A DNA stretch of 64,000 bases from Beijerinckiaceae bacterium (GTDB lineage Bacteria > Pseudomonadota > Alphaproteobacteria > Rhizobiales > Beijerinckiaceae). The stretch spans positions 62,001 to 126,000 of the forward strand of contig JALJOM010000001.1 in NCBI GenBank assembly GCA_024304885.1, written 5' to 3'. The translations under genes and the position numbers were made by a program. Every line of letters begins with the position of its first letter. Position 1 is the first letter of the stretch. Below the pieces are notes generated by a model. The model worked only from the letters and a program-made list of their open reading frames with translations. It had not been told where the DNA came from and made no database searches. Positions 33,566-42,566 of the stretch are shown here, in pieces.

Positions 33566-34657
33566 ATGGCCCGCATCACCCTGAGACAGCTCCTCGACCA
33601 TGCCGCCGAGCACGACTATGGCGTCCCTGCCTTCAATATCAACAACATGGAGCAGGGCCTCGCGATCATGGCGGCGGCCGCCTCGGTCGATGCGCCGGTC
33701 ATCATCCAGGCGAGCCGCGGTGCCCGAGCCTATGCCAACGACATCGTGCTCGCGAAGCTGATCGAAGGCCTGATCGAGATGTATCCGGACATCCCCGTCT
33801 GCATGCATCAAGATCACGGCAACAACGAAGCGACCTGCTTCACCGCGATCCGGTACGGCTTCTCCTCGGTCATGATGGACGGCTCGCTCGAGGCCGATGG
33901 CAAGACCCCGTCGAGCTACGACTACAATGTCGCGGTCACGAGCAAGGTGGTCGAGGTCGCGCATCTCGTGGGCGCCTCGGTCGAGGGCGAGCTCGGCGTG
34001 CTGGGCTCGCTCGAGCACGGCACCGGGGAGCAGGAGGACGGCCATGGCGCGGTGGGCAAGCTCGGCCGCGACCAGCTCCTGACCGATCCGGACCAGGCGG
34101 TCGATTTCGTCTCGAGGACCAAGGTCGATGCCCTGGCGATCGCGATGGGGACCTCGCACGGCGCCTACAAGTTCACGCGCAAGCCGGACGGCGAGGTTTT
34201 GTCGATGCGCGTCGTCGAGGCGATCCATTCGCGGCTCCCGAGCACCCATCTCGTGATGCATGGATCGTCGTCGGTGCCGCAGGAGCTGCAAGACGCCTTC
34301 AATGCGGCTGGCGGCGCCATGAAGCAGACCTGGGGTGTCCCCGTGGAGGAGATCGTACGCGGCATCAAGCACGGCGTGCGCAAGGTCAATATCGATACCG
34401 ACTGCCGCATCGCGATGACCGCCGCGGTCCGCAAGGTGCTCGGGGACCACCGCGACGAGTTCGATCCGCGCAAGTACCTGAAGCCCGCCCTCGAGAATAT
34501 GCAGAAGGTCTGCAAGGAACGGTTCGAGCAGTTCGGCACGGCGGGCCAGGCCTCGAGGATCAAGGTCCTGCCGATGTCGGCCATGGCCAACCGCTATGCC
34601 TCGGGGAACCTCGATCCGCAGGTGAGCGAGATCCGGGAACGTTCCGCGGCCGAGTGA
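33566..34657 (+). CDS. cbbA: Class II fructose-1,6-bisphosphate aldolase
   Basis: 363 residues. Zinc-site blocks are [17 protein letters not shown] and [16 protein letters not shown], with GTSHGAYKF and [19 protein letters not shown] (phosphate binding). The length and [20 protein letters not shown] start match the Calvin-cycle subtype. It condenses triose phosphates to fructose bisphosphate (and probably sedoheptulose bisphosphate). It lies behind the hairpin at 33470. Confidence 0.97.
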   Translation: MARITLRQLLDHAAEHDYGVPAFNINNMEQGLAIMAAAASVDAPVIIQASRGARAYANDIVLAKLIEGLIEMYPDIPVCMHQDHGNNEATCFTAIRYGFSSVMMDGSLEADGKTPSSYDYNVAVTSKVVEVAHLVGASVEGELGVLGSLEHGTGEQEDGHGAVGKLGRDQLLTDPDQAVDFVSRTKVDALAIAMGTSHGAYKFTRKPDGEVLSMRVVEAIHSRLPSTHLVMHGSSSVPQELQDAFNAAGGAMKQTWGVPVEEIVRGIKHGVRKVNIDTDCRIAMTAAVRKVLGDHRDEFDPRKYLKPALENMQKVCKERFEQFGTAGQASRIKVLPMSAMANRYASGNLDPQVSEIRERSAAE

Positions 34658-34789
34658 GGTACGGCTCTTGCCTCTCGGGTTCCGCGCCCGACGGGGAATC
34701 CGGACCCGCGGCACAGGTCGAGGCAGCCCGTCGCCGCGGTCGGATGCGGCGGTCCAGCCGCTGTCCCCGCGCACGAGCAGGAGCCCGCC

Positions 34790-35470
34790 ATGACGCCTCT
34801 GGTCGTCGCGCCGTCGATCCTTTCAGCCGATTTCTCGCGGCTCGCCGAGGAGGTCCGCGCCATTACCCTGGCCGGCGCGGACTGGATTCATGTCGATGTG
34901 ATGGACGGCCATTTCGTGCCGAACATCACGATCGGCCCGCCCGTCGTCGCGGCCTTGCGTCCGCATACGTCGATCCCCTTTGACGTTCATCTCATGATTT
35001 CGCCCTGCGATCCCTATCTCGCCGCCTTCGCCGAGGCGGGCGCCGACCTGATCTCGGTCCATGTCGAAGCCGGGCCGCATCTTCACCGCTCGCTCCAAGC
35101 CATTCGTGCGCTCGGGAAACGGGCCGGGGTCGTGCTGAACCCCGGGACCGCCGCAGCGCAGGTCGCTCCCGTTCTCGATCTCGTCGATCTCGTGCTCGTC
35201 ATGTCGGTCAATCCGGGCTTCGGGGGCCAAGCCTTCATCCCATCGGCGGTCGGCAAGGTCGCGGAGCTGAAGGAAATGATCGCCGACAGGCCGGTTCGGA
35301 TCGAGGTCGATGGCGGCATCAACGCGGAGACCGCGAGCCTCGTCGCGGCCGCCGGTGCCGACACGCTCGTCGCGGGCTCGGCGATCTTCGCTGCGGGGCC
35401 GGATCATTATGCCGCGAGCGTCGCCGCGATTCGCGCCGCCGCGGGAGCGAGCCGGTGCGATGCCGCTTGA
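34790..35470 (+). CDS. cbbE: Ribulose-phosphate 3-epimerase
   Basis: 226 residues. TIM-barrel epimerase with [47 protein letters not shown] and [12 protein letters not shown], including the metal-binding His/Asp residues. It interconverts ribulose and xylulose 5-phosphate. ATG at 34790 follows an AGGAG-containing stretch. The last 11 bases overlap cbbY. Also known as rpe; the cluster position supports the Calvin-cycle copy. Confidence 0.96.
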   Translation: MTPLVVAPSILSADFSRLAEEVRAITLAGADWIHVDVMDGHFVPNITIGPPVVAALRPHTSIPFDVHLMISPCDPYLAAFAEAGADLISVHVEAGPHLHRSLQAIRALGKRAGVVLNPGTAAAQVAPVLDLVDLVLVMSVNPGFGGQAFIPSAVGKVAELKEMIADRPVRIEVDGGINAETASLVAAAGADTLVAGSAIFAAGPDHYAASVAAIRAAAGASRCDAA

Positions 35471-36224
35471 GGCCCTGATCTTCGACGTCGACGGCACGCT
35501 CGCCGAGACGGAGGAAATGCATCGGCGCGCCTTCAACGAGAGCTTTGCGGCCCTGGGTCTCGGCTGGACCTGGGACAAGGAGGTCTACCGCAAGCTCCTG
35601 CAGGTCACCGGCAGTAGGGAGCGCCTGGAGCATTACATCGAGGCTTGGAAGCCGCCGCGTGCGGACTGGGCCCTCGCGCACGTGAGCGACATCCAGGCGG
35701 ACCGGGCCGCGCGCTACGTGGCCTATGTCGAGGCGGGTGCCGTGCTGCCGAGGCCCGGAGTCTGCCGGCTGATCTCGGAAGCCCATGCGCAGGACGTCCG
35801 GCTCGCCATCGCGACGACGTCCTTGCCCGTCAACGTCGAGGCCTTGCTGCGCAAGATGCTCGGCGACGACGCGCCGTCCTGGTTCACGGTGATTGCCGCC
35901 GGGGATGTCGTCGCCGAGAAGAAGCCCGCACCCGATGTCTATCTCTACGCCTTGAAGAAGCTCGGCTGTGCGCCCGGCGAGGCGGTCGCGTTCGAGGATT
36001 CCGAGAATGGGGTCGTGGCGGCGACCGCGGCCGGGATCGCGACGGTGGCAACGCCGAGCGCCTATCTCTTCGACGACGACCTCGCCAAGGCGACGAGCGT
36101 CCTCACCGACCTCGGCGAGCCGAACCGGTCGTATCGCTGGATCGGCGGCTGGCGCTTTCGCTCTGGCTACGTGGATATCGCCGGCTTGCGGGACCTCCTA
36201 TCCGGTCGAGCCGAAAAACCTTGA
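35460..36224 (+). CDS. cbbY: CbbY-type HAD phosphatase
   Basis: 254 residues from the ATG at 35460, overlapping the end of the epimerase gene by 11 bases. HAD motif I is [20 protein letters not shown] with the nucleophilic Asp. Motif II is IATTSLP, and motifs III-IV are [13 protein letters not shown] and [12 protein letters not shown]. CbbY enzymes dephosphorylate xylulose 1,5-bisphosphate, an inhibitor of RuBisCO, so this is probably a repair enzyme. It is the last gene of the cbb run. Confidence 0.94.
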   Translation: MPLEALIFDVDGTLAETEEMHRRAFNESFAALGLGWTWDKEVYRKLLQVTGSRERLEHYIEAWKPPRADWALAHVSDIQADRAARYVAYVEAGAVLPRPGVCRLISEAHAQDVRLAIATTSLPVNVEALLRKMLGDDAPSWFTVIAAGDVVAEKKPAPDVYLYALKKLGCAPGEAVAFEDSENGVVAATAAGIATVATPSAYLFDDDLAKATSVLTDLGEPNRSYRWIGGWRFRSGYVDIAGLRDLLSGRAEKP

Positions 36225-36244
36225 TGCGTGCGGGAGGCACGATC

Positions 36245-36271
36245 GCCCCCAGGGATCGCATTCCCGGGGGC
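36245..36271 (+). terminator. Hairpin between convergent cbbY and DUF2125 genes
   Basis: GCCCCCAGGGA and TTCCCGGGGGC pair over ten of eleven positions (one G-T pair) around TCGCA. It is GC-rich and near-symmetric, with no T-run. It may serve as a bidirectional terminator for the converging genes. Confidence 0.45.
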
Positions 36272-36297
36272 GGGCGCGCCGCCCGCGTCGACGCGCG

Positions 36298-37368
36298 TCA
36301 ATAGAGCGGCGGGAGCTTGACGGACGTCCGCACCGGCCCGACGGAAAGATAGCCGTCCGATAGCGCCAGGGGCACGTGCAGGCGCGAAAGGCCCGGGCTC
36401 GGGCCGTCCGTCCGTGGCTTGTCGCGGAGCAGGTCCGCCAGGGCGGAGCCCGCCGCGAGGATCACGGGATCCACGCCGAGCTGCTGGAGGATCCCGTCGA
36501 AGTCCGAAATCTCGGCGTCGAGCTGTCCGCGAATGCGATGCTCGTCGTCGAGATCGAGCCCGCCCCGCGCCTCGACCTTGTGCGTTCCGCTGGAGAAGCG
36601 AGCCTCCTTGACGTCGATATGCCCATTTGCCGTGCGCCAGCGCTCGATCTGATCCTTGATCGGTGCCAAGCCGCCGAAATCGGCGCGGGTGATCGTGCCC
36701 TCGAAGCTCAAGCCGGTCCGTGCGGCGAGATCGACGATGCGATCGAGCGCCGGCGACGAAAGATTGTTGATGCCGAGCATGAACCTGTAGGCGAGATCCG
36801 TCCGCTCCGGAATCCTGACCGCGTAGGTATTGAAACGTCCGATGTCGACCTTGGTCATGCCGAGGTCGCCGACGGTTCCTTGCGCCAGGACCTCGTGACC
36901 GACGAGCGAGACACGCTCCAGGGCCTCGGGCCTTCCCTCGGTCTCGAAGGTCATGCTGGACCATTGGACGACGAGATTGATCGCGCCGTCGCTCGTCTTC
37001 GCGACGAAGGGGGGATCGAGCTCCGCCACCAGGAGATCGGGCTCGATGAGCTGGGTCGCGGCGCGAAATTGGGCGAGCGTTCCCGTCAGCTTCGCCGTGC
37101 CGAGGAGCGTGCCTTGGAATGTGGCGTTGGCACAGGAGATTTCGACGGAGAAAGGGTAGCCGCCGAGCTTCGGGGCGGGACATACCCAGGTGCGGCCGGC
37201 ATGAGCTTCCCGCGCCGTCCAGGCGGCGAGCGCAGCCTCGGCTTTCTTCGACGCCATATACCAGTAGAGCGACCAGCCGCCGAAAACGAGGGCGACGAGG
37301 ACGAGCGGCACGATCCATGTCAAACTCGTGAAGCCGCGCTTTTTCGGCTCGAAACTCGTGGACGACAT
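36298..37368 (-). CDS. DUF2125 domain protein
   Basis: 356 residues with one N-terminal membrane anchor (SLTWIVPLVLVALVFGGWSL) and a large periplasmic part. WYMASKKAEAALAAW, TWVCPAPKLGGYPFSVEISC (two cysteines) and the C-terminal LALSDGYLSVGPVRTSVKLP identify DUF2125, a beta-rich family of unknown function found across alphaproteobacteria. It is divergent from chaC, as in other Rhizobiales. Confidence 0.88.
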   Translation of the reverse strand: MSSTSFEPKKRGFTSLTWIVPLVLVALVFGGWSLYWYMASKKAEAALAAWTAREAHAGRTWVCPAPKLGGYPFSVEISCANATFQGTLLGTAKLTGTLAQFRAATQLIEPDLLVAELDPPFVAKTSDGAINLVVQWSSMTFETEGRPEALERVSLVGHEVLAQGTVGDLGMTKVDIGRFNTYAVRIPERTDLAYRFMLGINNLSSPALDRIVDLAARTGLSFEGTITRADFGGLAPIKDQIERWRTANGHIDVKEARFSSGTHKVEARGGLDLDDEHRIRGQLDAEISDFDGILQQLGVDPVILAAGSALADLLRDKPRTDGPSPGLSRLHVPLALSDGYLSVGPVRTSVKLPPLY

Positions 37369-37514
37369 GCTATTCCTCCCGGGAGCGGATGAGCCGACGG
37401 ATTCTCCTTTGCTCGTGCCGCGGCATCCTCCGGTCGGGGACGCGGGCCACGAGTCCTCGGCTTTCTCATCGTCGAGCTTCGTTTACCTTGGCGACGGGTC
37501 GGGATCAAATACCG

Positions 37515-38039
37515 GTGACTTCTGCCAATGATCTTTGGGTCTTCGCCTATGGATCGTTGATGTGGCGTCCGGGCTTCGCTTTCGCGGAGCGCCAGGGCGC
37601 CTTCGTCCGCGGCTATCATCGTTCGCTTTGCGTCTATTCGCATGTCCATCGCGGGACGAAGGAACGTCCGGGCCTCGTGCTCGGGCTCGACCGCGGCGGT
37701 TCCTGCAGGGGGGTCGCCTTTCGGGTCGAAGGCGGCGTCGCGGAAGCGACCCGCGCCTATCTCCGCGCCAGGGAGCAGGTGACGCTCGTCTATCGTGAGG
37801 TCTACGTGCGATCGCGGCTCGCGGACGGGCGGATCGTCGATGCCTTGTGCTATGTCGCGGACCGTGGCCACGCGCAATATGCCGGGAGGCTCGACGGCTC
37901 CGAGCTCGTCCGCCTCGTGGCGCAAGGCGAGGGTGTTTCCGGAAGGAACACCGAATATGTGAAGAACACGCACGAGCATCTGACCGAGCTCGCGATCCGC
38001 GACAGCACGCTCGAATGGCTCACCCGCCGGCTCGGATGA
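37515..38039 (+). CDS. chaC: Gamma-glutamylcyclotransferase (ChaC-like)
   Basis: 174 residues from a GTG at 37515. ATG at 37389 would add 42 unlikely residues. The substrate loop VFAYGSLMWRPGF, then HRSLCVYSHVHRGT, GLVLGLDRGGSC and RNTEYVKNTHEHL are typical of ChaC. The enzyme splits glutathione into 5-oxoproline and Cys-Gly in the cytoplasm. The ChaC/DUF2125/PlsC neighbourhood is conserved in Rhizobiales. Confidence 0.88.
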   Translation: MTSANDLWVFAYGSLMWRPGFAFAERQGAFVRGYHRSLCVYSHVHRGTKERPGLVLGLDRGGSCRGVAFRVEGGVAEATRAYLRAREQVTLVYREVYVRSRLADGRIVDALCYVADRGHAQYAGRLDGSELVRLVAQGEGVSGRNTEYVKNTHEHLTELAIRDSTLEWLTRRLG

Positions 38040-38133
38040 TTCCGAGAGGCAATCCTCGTCGCCCGAATAGACCGCCCGGGCCGGTACTGCCGGGGGCTGT
38101 CCCGGGGAGCCGCCCCCTGCTCGCGAGAAAGGG

Positions 38134-38610
38134 TCAGCCTCCTTCGAGGTCGCGGATCACGGCGCGTCTCGCCTCGGCGCTCGTGGCAAGAAGGTGCACG
38201 TGCCATTCCCGAGCGCCTGCGGCGAGCGCCGCGTCGACAGCGCCGTCTCCGCGAGCGTGCCGGCCATCGCCCCAGCCGGCTTCGAAGATCGCCACCTGGA
38301 CCCGCTCGCGTCGATCATCGAACGCGACGCCGATCACGACGGCACGGCCGAGCTCGGGCAAGCCGGCCGAGAAGTCCTTGCGATCTACGGGATAGACCGT
38401 GAAGACGTAGCGCTCGCCCGAACACCCGCGCCAAGCATGAAAGCGAGAGGCCAATGCAGCGCCGGAGAGGCAGCCGAGCGGCGCATTGGCCTCGACGGAA
38501 CCGACGCGACGCCGGGCACCTCGGAATCGCTCGGCCTCCGCGACGGGTTGCGGCCGGGAAAGATACATCCGCCTGGGCAACGCAGGATAAAGGTCGACGA
38601 TCACGCCCAT
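38134..38610 (-). CDS. Conserved hypothetical protein
   Basis: 158 residues, no membrane segment or signal peptide. Segments such as ASRFHAWRGCSGERYVFTVY and GAREWHVHLLATSAEARRAV look like a cytoplasmic protein of a type seen in methylobacteria and relatives, of unknown function. The gene stands between chaC (convergent) and a family B repeat. I cannot assign a role. Confidence 0.68.
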   Translation of the reverse strand: MGVIVDLYPALPRRMYLSRPQPVAEAERFRGARRRVGSVEANAPLGCLSGAALASRFHAWRGCSGERYVFTVYPVDRKDFSAGLPELGRAVVIGVAFDDRRERVQVAIFEAGWGDGRHARGDGAVDAALAAGAREWHVHLLATSAEARRAVIRDLEGG

Positions 38611-38626
38611 GGGCTTTGTCCCGAGC

Positions 38627-38745
38627 CTAGATCACGACGACTTTGGATCGAATCGATCCAAAGTCATGAAACGTGATCGATTCTAAAAGTTTAGAGCGGG
38701 ATGCGGGCGGAAGACCGCTGTACGCTTTTCCTCATCCCACTCTAG
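38627..38745 (-). repeat. Dispersed intergenic repeat, family B, copy B3 (reversed, shortened)
   Basis: Begins CTAGATCACGACGACTTTGG and ends CTTTTCCTCATCCCACTCTAG. It contains the perfect palindrome GACTTTGGATCGA-A-TCGATCCAAAGTC. It matches 51507-51659 in reverse but lacks the GTTTACGCA/TGCGTAAAC segment. It lies in the gap between two minus-strand genes. Confidence 0.82.
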
Positions 38746-38794
38746 GAGAGAACGAGAACAAGACTAGAACAAATTAGGAATTTGTCAAGCATGT

Positions 38795-39559
38795 TCAGGT
38801 CGCGGCGGAGGCGCGTGCCAAGACCTGCTTCAGCGTCGGATCGGCGGAGACGGCTTCGGCGACGAGGCGCTGGGTCGCCTCTTCGATCCGGTCTTGCAGG
38901 AGCTGGAGGAATTCCTGCTTGGGCAAGCCCGGGGCGATCGGTTCGAGAAACTCGATCGTCACGGTTCCGGGCCGGAGCAGGACGCTCTGGCGCGGCCAGA
39001 ACAGCCCGGAATTCAAGGCGACCGGCACGCAAGGCGCCGCGGTATCGGCATAGAGATGCGCGACGCCCGACTTGTACTCGGGCGCGACGCCCACGGGCTT
39101 TCGCGTCCCTTCCGGAAAGATGAAGATTTGCCGGCCGGCGGCGACGGCCTCCTTGGCCTGGCGGCTCAGATCGGGCAGGGCCTGGCCGCGCTTCGATCGG
39201 TCGAGCGCGATCTGTCCCGCGCCGGCGAGATACCAGCCGAACACCGGGATCGCCATCAGCTCCTTCTTGAGGATATAGCTGAAATCGCGCGTGATCGTCG
39301 TGAGCGCGAGGGTTTCGAGCGCCGATTGATGCTTCGCGGCGATGAGGCAGGCCCCCTCGGGGATATGCTCGAGGCCGCGAAACTCGACCCGCGTGCCGCA
39401 TATCTTCTCGAGGAGCCAGATCGCGGTTTTGGTCCAGAGCCGGGCATAGGCTTGGACCCTGTGACGATCCCCGGCGAGGACCGGAAGCCCGAGGATCGCG
39501 AGCAGCGTGGTCGTGACATAGAAAGCCGCGTGAAAGGCGAGGGATCGGATCGAGGTCAT
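38795..39559 (-). CDS. plsC: 1-acyl-sn-glycerol-3-phosphate acyltransferase
   Basis: 254 residues from the ATG at 39559. One or two N-terminal membrane segments (FHAAFYVTTTLLAILGLPVL) are followed by the acyltransferase motifs AAKHQSALETL (H-x4-E form), GQIALDRS, and IFPEGTRK. It makes phosphatidic acid from lysophosphatidic acid at the inner membrane. The protein ends in an Ala-rich tail. Neighbouring chaC and DUF2125 genes match the usual Rhizobiales context. Confidence 0.92.
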   Translation of the reverse strand: MTSIRSLAFHAAFYVTTTLLAILGLPVLAGDRHRVQAYARLWTKTAIWLLEKICGTRVEFRGLEHIPEGACLIAAKHQSALETLALTTITRDFSYILKKELMAIPVFGWYLAGAGQIALDRSKRGQALPDLSRQAKEAVAAGRQIFIFPEGTRKPVGVAPEYKSGVAHLYADTAAPCVPVALNSGLFWPRQSVLLRPGTVTIEFLEPIAPGLPKQEFLQLLQDRIEEATQRLVAEAVSADPTLKQVLARASAAT

Positions 39560-39805
39560 GGGGCTTGGTGCGTTCGCGCTCGTGATGAAATCCGGGGCTG
39601 CGGCCGACGATTCGTGTCGGGCTTCGTAGCGTCGGGTTCTATAGGGCAGGCCGTAGGCGGTAAAGGCACGCGGCAGCATCGCGCCGCGACCCGTCATCGC
39701 GGACGCCTCCACGCAACGAGAGGTCGCAGGGCTCTGCCGCGAACGGGAAGCCGCGCCGAGCCTTCGAACGCCGAATGAGGTGGAGCGCGCTTTCGGGGGT
39801 GAGAG

Positions 39806-40690
39806 ATGCAGCTCGCGGTGATCACCTTGCCCTATAGCACCGATTCCGATCACGGCACGGCGGCAGGGCCGGAGGCCTTGTTGCAGGCCGGCCTCGTGGA
39901 GTGGTTGCGAGACCAGGGCCACGGCGTCGCCGGTCCATTCCGGGCGACCTTGGCGCCCGAGGAGGTGGCGGCCTATGGCGCCTGGAACAGGATCGGCCTC
40001 GCCGATGCGCATGTCGCGAGGCTCACGGCTCGCGCCGTGAAGAGCGGCGCCTTTCCGATCCTCCTCCTGAGCAATTGCTATGGCGCGATCGGTGCGCTCG
40101 CCGGCCTGCAGGCATCCACAGGGTCGAAGCCTCCGCGGCTCGGCATGGTGTGGATCGACGCCCATGGCGATTGCAACACGCCGGAAACCACATTGAGCGG
40201 CATGCTGAGCGGGATGCCGGTCGCCATCGCAACGGGGCTCTGCCTCGACCGTCTTCGCCGGCAGGCAGGTCTCGAAGCGCCGCTCTCGCCCCACGATGTC
40301 GTGATGGTCTGCGTGCGTGCCAATGATCCTCTCGAGCAGGAGCAGATCGACCGCTCGGGCATCGAGAACGTCCCGGTCGCGGATATCCGGATGGAGTGCG
40401 CGAGGCTCCGCGCGGCGCTCGAACGCCTGTCGGGCGACGTCGATCTGATCTATGTGCATCTCGATGTGGATGCACTCGACGAGTCCGAGGTCGCCTCCAT
40501 GTGGCTGACTGCTCCCGACGGACCGACCTCGGGCGAGCTCGGTCGTGCGCTTGCAGTCGCCATGGCGGCGCCGAAGGTTGCAGCCTTGGGGATCGCCGAC
40601 ATCAACCCCGAGCACGATCACGATGGGCGCATGGTTCAGGCGGCGCTCGCGGTCGTGAAAGCCGCGATCCAGGGGCTTGCCGGTCGCTGA
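39806..40690 (+). CDS. Arginase/ureohydrolase-family protein with an altered metal site
   Basis: 294 residues with the ureohydrolase fold. The second metal motif is intact (WIDAHGDCNTPET, Asp118-His120-Asp122) and the third is present (HLDVDALDE, Asp220/Asp222/Asp225). In the first motif, where arginases have GGDHS, this protein has LSNCYGAIG (Ser89-Asn90-Cys91), so the histidine ligand of the first manganese is missing. It may use one metal, a Cys ligand, or a different reaction. Arginase, agmatinase and formiminoglutamase cannot be told apart. It reads alone, convergent with the antiporter gene. Confidence 0.8.
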   Translation: MQLAVITLPYSTDSDHGTAAGPEALLQAGLVEWLRDQGHGVAGPFRATLAPEEVAAYGAWNRIGLADAHVARLTARAVKSGAFPILLLSNCYGAIGALAGLQASTGSKPPRLGMVWIDAHGDCNTPETTLSGMLSGMPVAIATGLCLDRLRRQAGLEAPLSPHDVVMVCVRANDPLEQEQIDRSGIENVPVADIRMECARLRAALERLSGDVDLIYVHLDVDALDESEVASMWLTAPDGPTSGELGRALAVAMAAPKVAALGIADINPEHDHDGRMVQAALAVVKAAIQGLAGR

Positions 40691-40693
40691 TCG

Positions 40694-42298
40694 TCACTCC
40701 TCGCCGCGCTGGTTGGCGAGATGAGCCTCGCGGAGGTCGAGTTCGCGCTCGATCCGGCGCCGCGCCTCGTCCTTCAGCTCGCCTTTGCAGAAGAGCTCGC
40801 GGAGCCGTTGGCGCTCCGCCTCGATCAGCATCAGCTCGATCTCGTCGTGGCATGTCGCGAGCTTCTTCTGCCCGTCGTCGTCGCCACGGCGTCGATCGAT
40901 ACGCGCGAGCCTGCCCTTATGGTGGACGCGCAGCGGCTCGATGACGGACTCCGTGAACGCGTTCTCGGCTGCGAGCGCGTCGAGCCGGTCGAGGACTGCC
41001 TGGATCGATTGCCGTCGTGCAGCATCCTCTTGCGCGCGGTCCACGTCCTGCTCGGTTCGCCCCATATGCACCAAGCCGAGCACGCGAATGACCCATGGCA
41101 GGAGCAAGCCCTGTCCGACCAGGGTCACGAGGATGACCGAGAAGGTGAGGAAGAGAACGAGATCTCGGTAGGGGAATGGAGCGCCGTCTGCCGTCGTCAA
41201 CGGAATGGCGAGGGCGGCTGCGAGCGAGACGATGCCGCGGACCCCGGTGAAGGCGACCGCGAAAGGCCCTTGCCAGGGCAGGAGGGGATCCTTGCGCCGG
41301 ATCGGCGGGAAGAGGCGACCCGGCAGATAGGCCGCGGGAAAGACCCACACGAAGCGCGCGAGGATGACCACGGCACTGACGATCGCGGCCGCAGTCACGA
41401 GCTCGGCAATGTTGTCGTCGGCTATTCGCGCAACGAGCAAGCGGGCCTGGAGTCCCGTGACGAGGAAGACCAGGCCTTCGACGAGGTCGATGAGGAAGTC
41501 CCAGAAGAACAAGCCCTGCAGACGCGTCGCCGCGCTGATGAGCCGGGGTCCGTTCCAGCTCACGTAGAGGCCGACGGCGACTGTCGCGATCACCCCGGAC
41601 CCGCCGAGATGCTCAGGCGGCCAGAAGGCCAGGAAGGGCGTGAGGACCGAAAGCGTAATCTCGATGCGGGTGTCGCGAACCCATCGCCGCACGCGCAGCA
41701 TGACCCACCCGAGCGCGATCCCCCACAGGATCTCGCCGACGACGATCGCAGCGAAGAGCCCGACGGCCGGGGGCAACGAGAACGTGCCGAGGCCGACCGC
41801 CGCGACCGCGAAGCGGTAGAGGATGAGGGCGGCGGCATCGTTGGCGAGGCCCTCTCCTTCGAGGATGACGCGGATGCGCCGTGGAATCTGTAATCGACGG
41901 GCGATCGCGAGCGGTGCCATGACATCGGGCGGCGAGACGATCGCGCCGAGCACGAAGCCCACTGCCCAGGGCAGGCCCAGAAGCCAATGCGCGGCGGCGG
42001 CGACCGCAACCGTCGTGAAGGCGACGCAACCCACTGCGAGCAAAGAGATGGGAACGAGGTCGAAGCGGAACTCGCGCCAGCTCGTCGCGACCGCTGCCAC
42101 GTAGATCACCGGCGGCAGGACGAGGAGGAGCACGAGCTCCGGGGCGAGCTCGACCGTCGGCAGGCCGGGAATCAGGGCCAGGACGAGCCCGGTCAGGACC
42201 AGCAAGATGGGGGGCGGAATTTTCGAGCGTTTCGCGGCGACAGCGACCGCGGCGACGACGCCGAGCAGCGCGACGAGGATTTCGAGGGTCGAGATCAT
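40694..42298 (-). CDS. Na+/H+ antiporter, CPA1 family
   Basis: 534 residues. Eleven to twelve hydrophobic segments occupy the first ~410 residues. GAIVSPPDVMAPLAIARRL and ILEGEGLANDAAALILYRFA carry the acidic ion-binding positions of CPA1 exchangers, and GVRGIVSLAAALAIP is the third signature. The last ~120 residues form a soluble, charged helical tail (RAQEDAARRQSIQAVLDRL onward). It should exchange Na+ or K+ for protons at the inner membrane for pH or salt homeostasis. Only 3 bases separate it from the convergent arginase gene. Confidence 0.93.
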   Translation of the reverse strand: MISTLEILVALLGVVAAVAVAAKRSKIPPPILLVLTGLVLALIPGLPTVELAPELVLLLVLPPVIYVAAVATSWREFRFDLVPISLLAVGCVAFTTVAVAAAAHWLLGLPWAVGFVLGAIVSPPDVMAPLAIARRLQIPRRIRVILEGEGLANDAAALILYRFAVAAVGLGTFSLPPAVGLFAAIVVGEILWGIALGWVMLRVRRWVRDTRIEITLSVLTPFLAFWPPEHLGGSGVIATVAVGLYVSWNGPRLISAATRLQGLFFWDFLIDLVEGLVFLVTGLQARLLVARIADDNIAELVTAAAIVSAVVILARFVWVFPAAYLPGRLFPPIRRKDPLLPWQGPFAVAFTGVRGIVSLAAALAIPLTTADGAPFPYRDLVLFLTFSVILVTLVGQGLLLPWVIRVLGLVHMGRTEQDVDRAQEDAARRQSIQAVLDRLDALAAENAFTESVIEPLRVHHKGRLARIDRRRGDDDGQKKLATCHDEIELMLIEAERQRLRELFCKGELKDEARRRIERELDLREAHLANQRGEE

Positions 42299-42335
42299 AA
42301 GTGCCCGAGCCGCAGGCAGGAATGCCGGCCGCGCG

Positions 42336-42557
42336 TCAACGGGTCGGCTCCAGATACGCGACGATCTTCGGCGGGACGCGGATCGGCAGCCCGTCCTCGC
42401 GAAGCCCGTCGAGGTGGGAGGCGATTGCTTCCTCGATATTTCTCTCGACCTCCTCGAGGGTCGATCCCGTGGTCACGCAACCCGGTAGGTCCGGCACATA
42501 GGCGGAATAGTTGTTCTCGGCTTGCTCGATGACGACGGCGTAGCCCATCACGGCCAT
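42336..42557 (-). CDS. Orphan HicB-like antitoxin
   Basis: 73 residues: MGYAVVIEQAENNYSAYVPD, then LPGCVTTGSTLEEVERNIEE and AIASHLDGLREDG, the partial RNase-H-like HicB fold. An AGG ribosome site precedes the ATG at 42557. There is no hicA on either side (fadB-like gene upstream, antiporter downstream), and no DNA-binding domain is fused, so it is a solitary copy. Its role without a toxin is unknown. Confidence 0.85.
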   Translation of the reverse strand: MAVMGYAVVIEQAENNYSAYVPDLPGCVTTGSTLEEVERNIEEAIASHLDGLREDGLPIRVPPKIVAYLEPTR

Positions 42558-42566
42558 GGTACTTGC

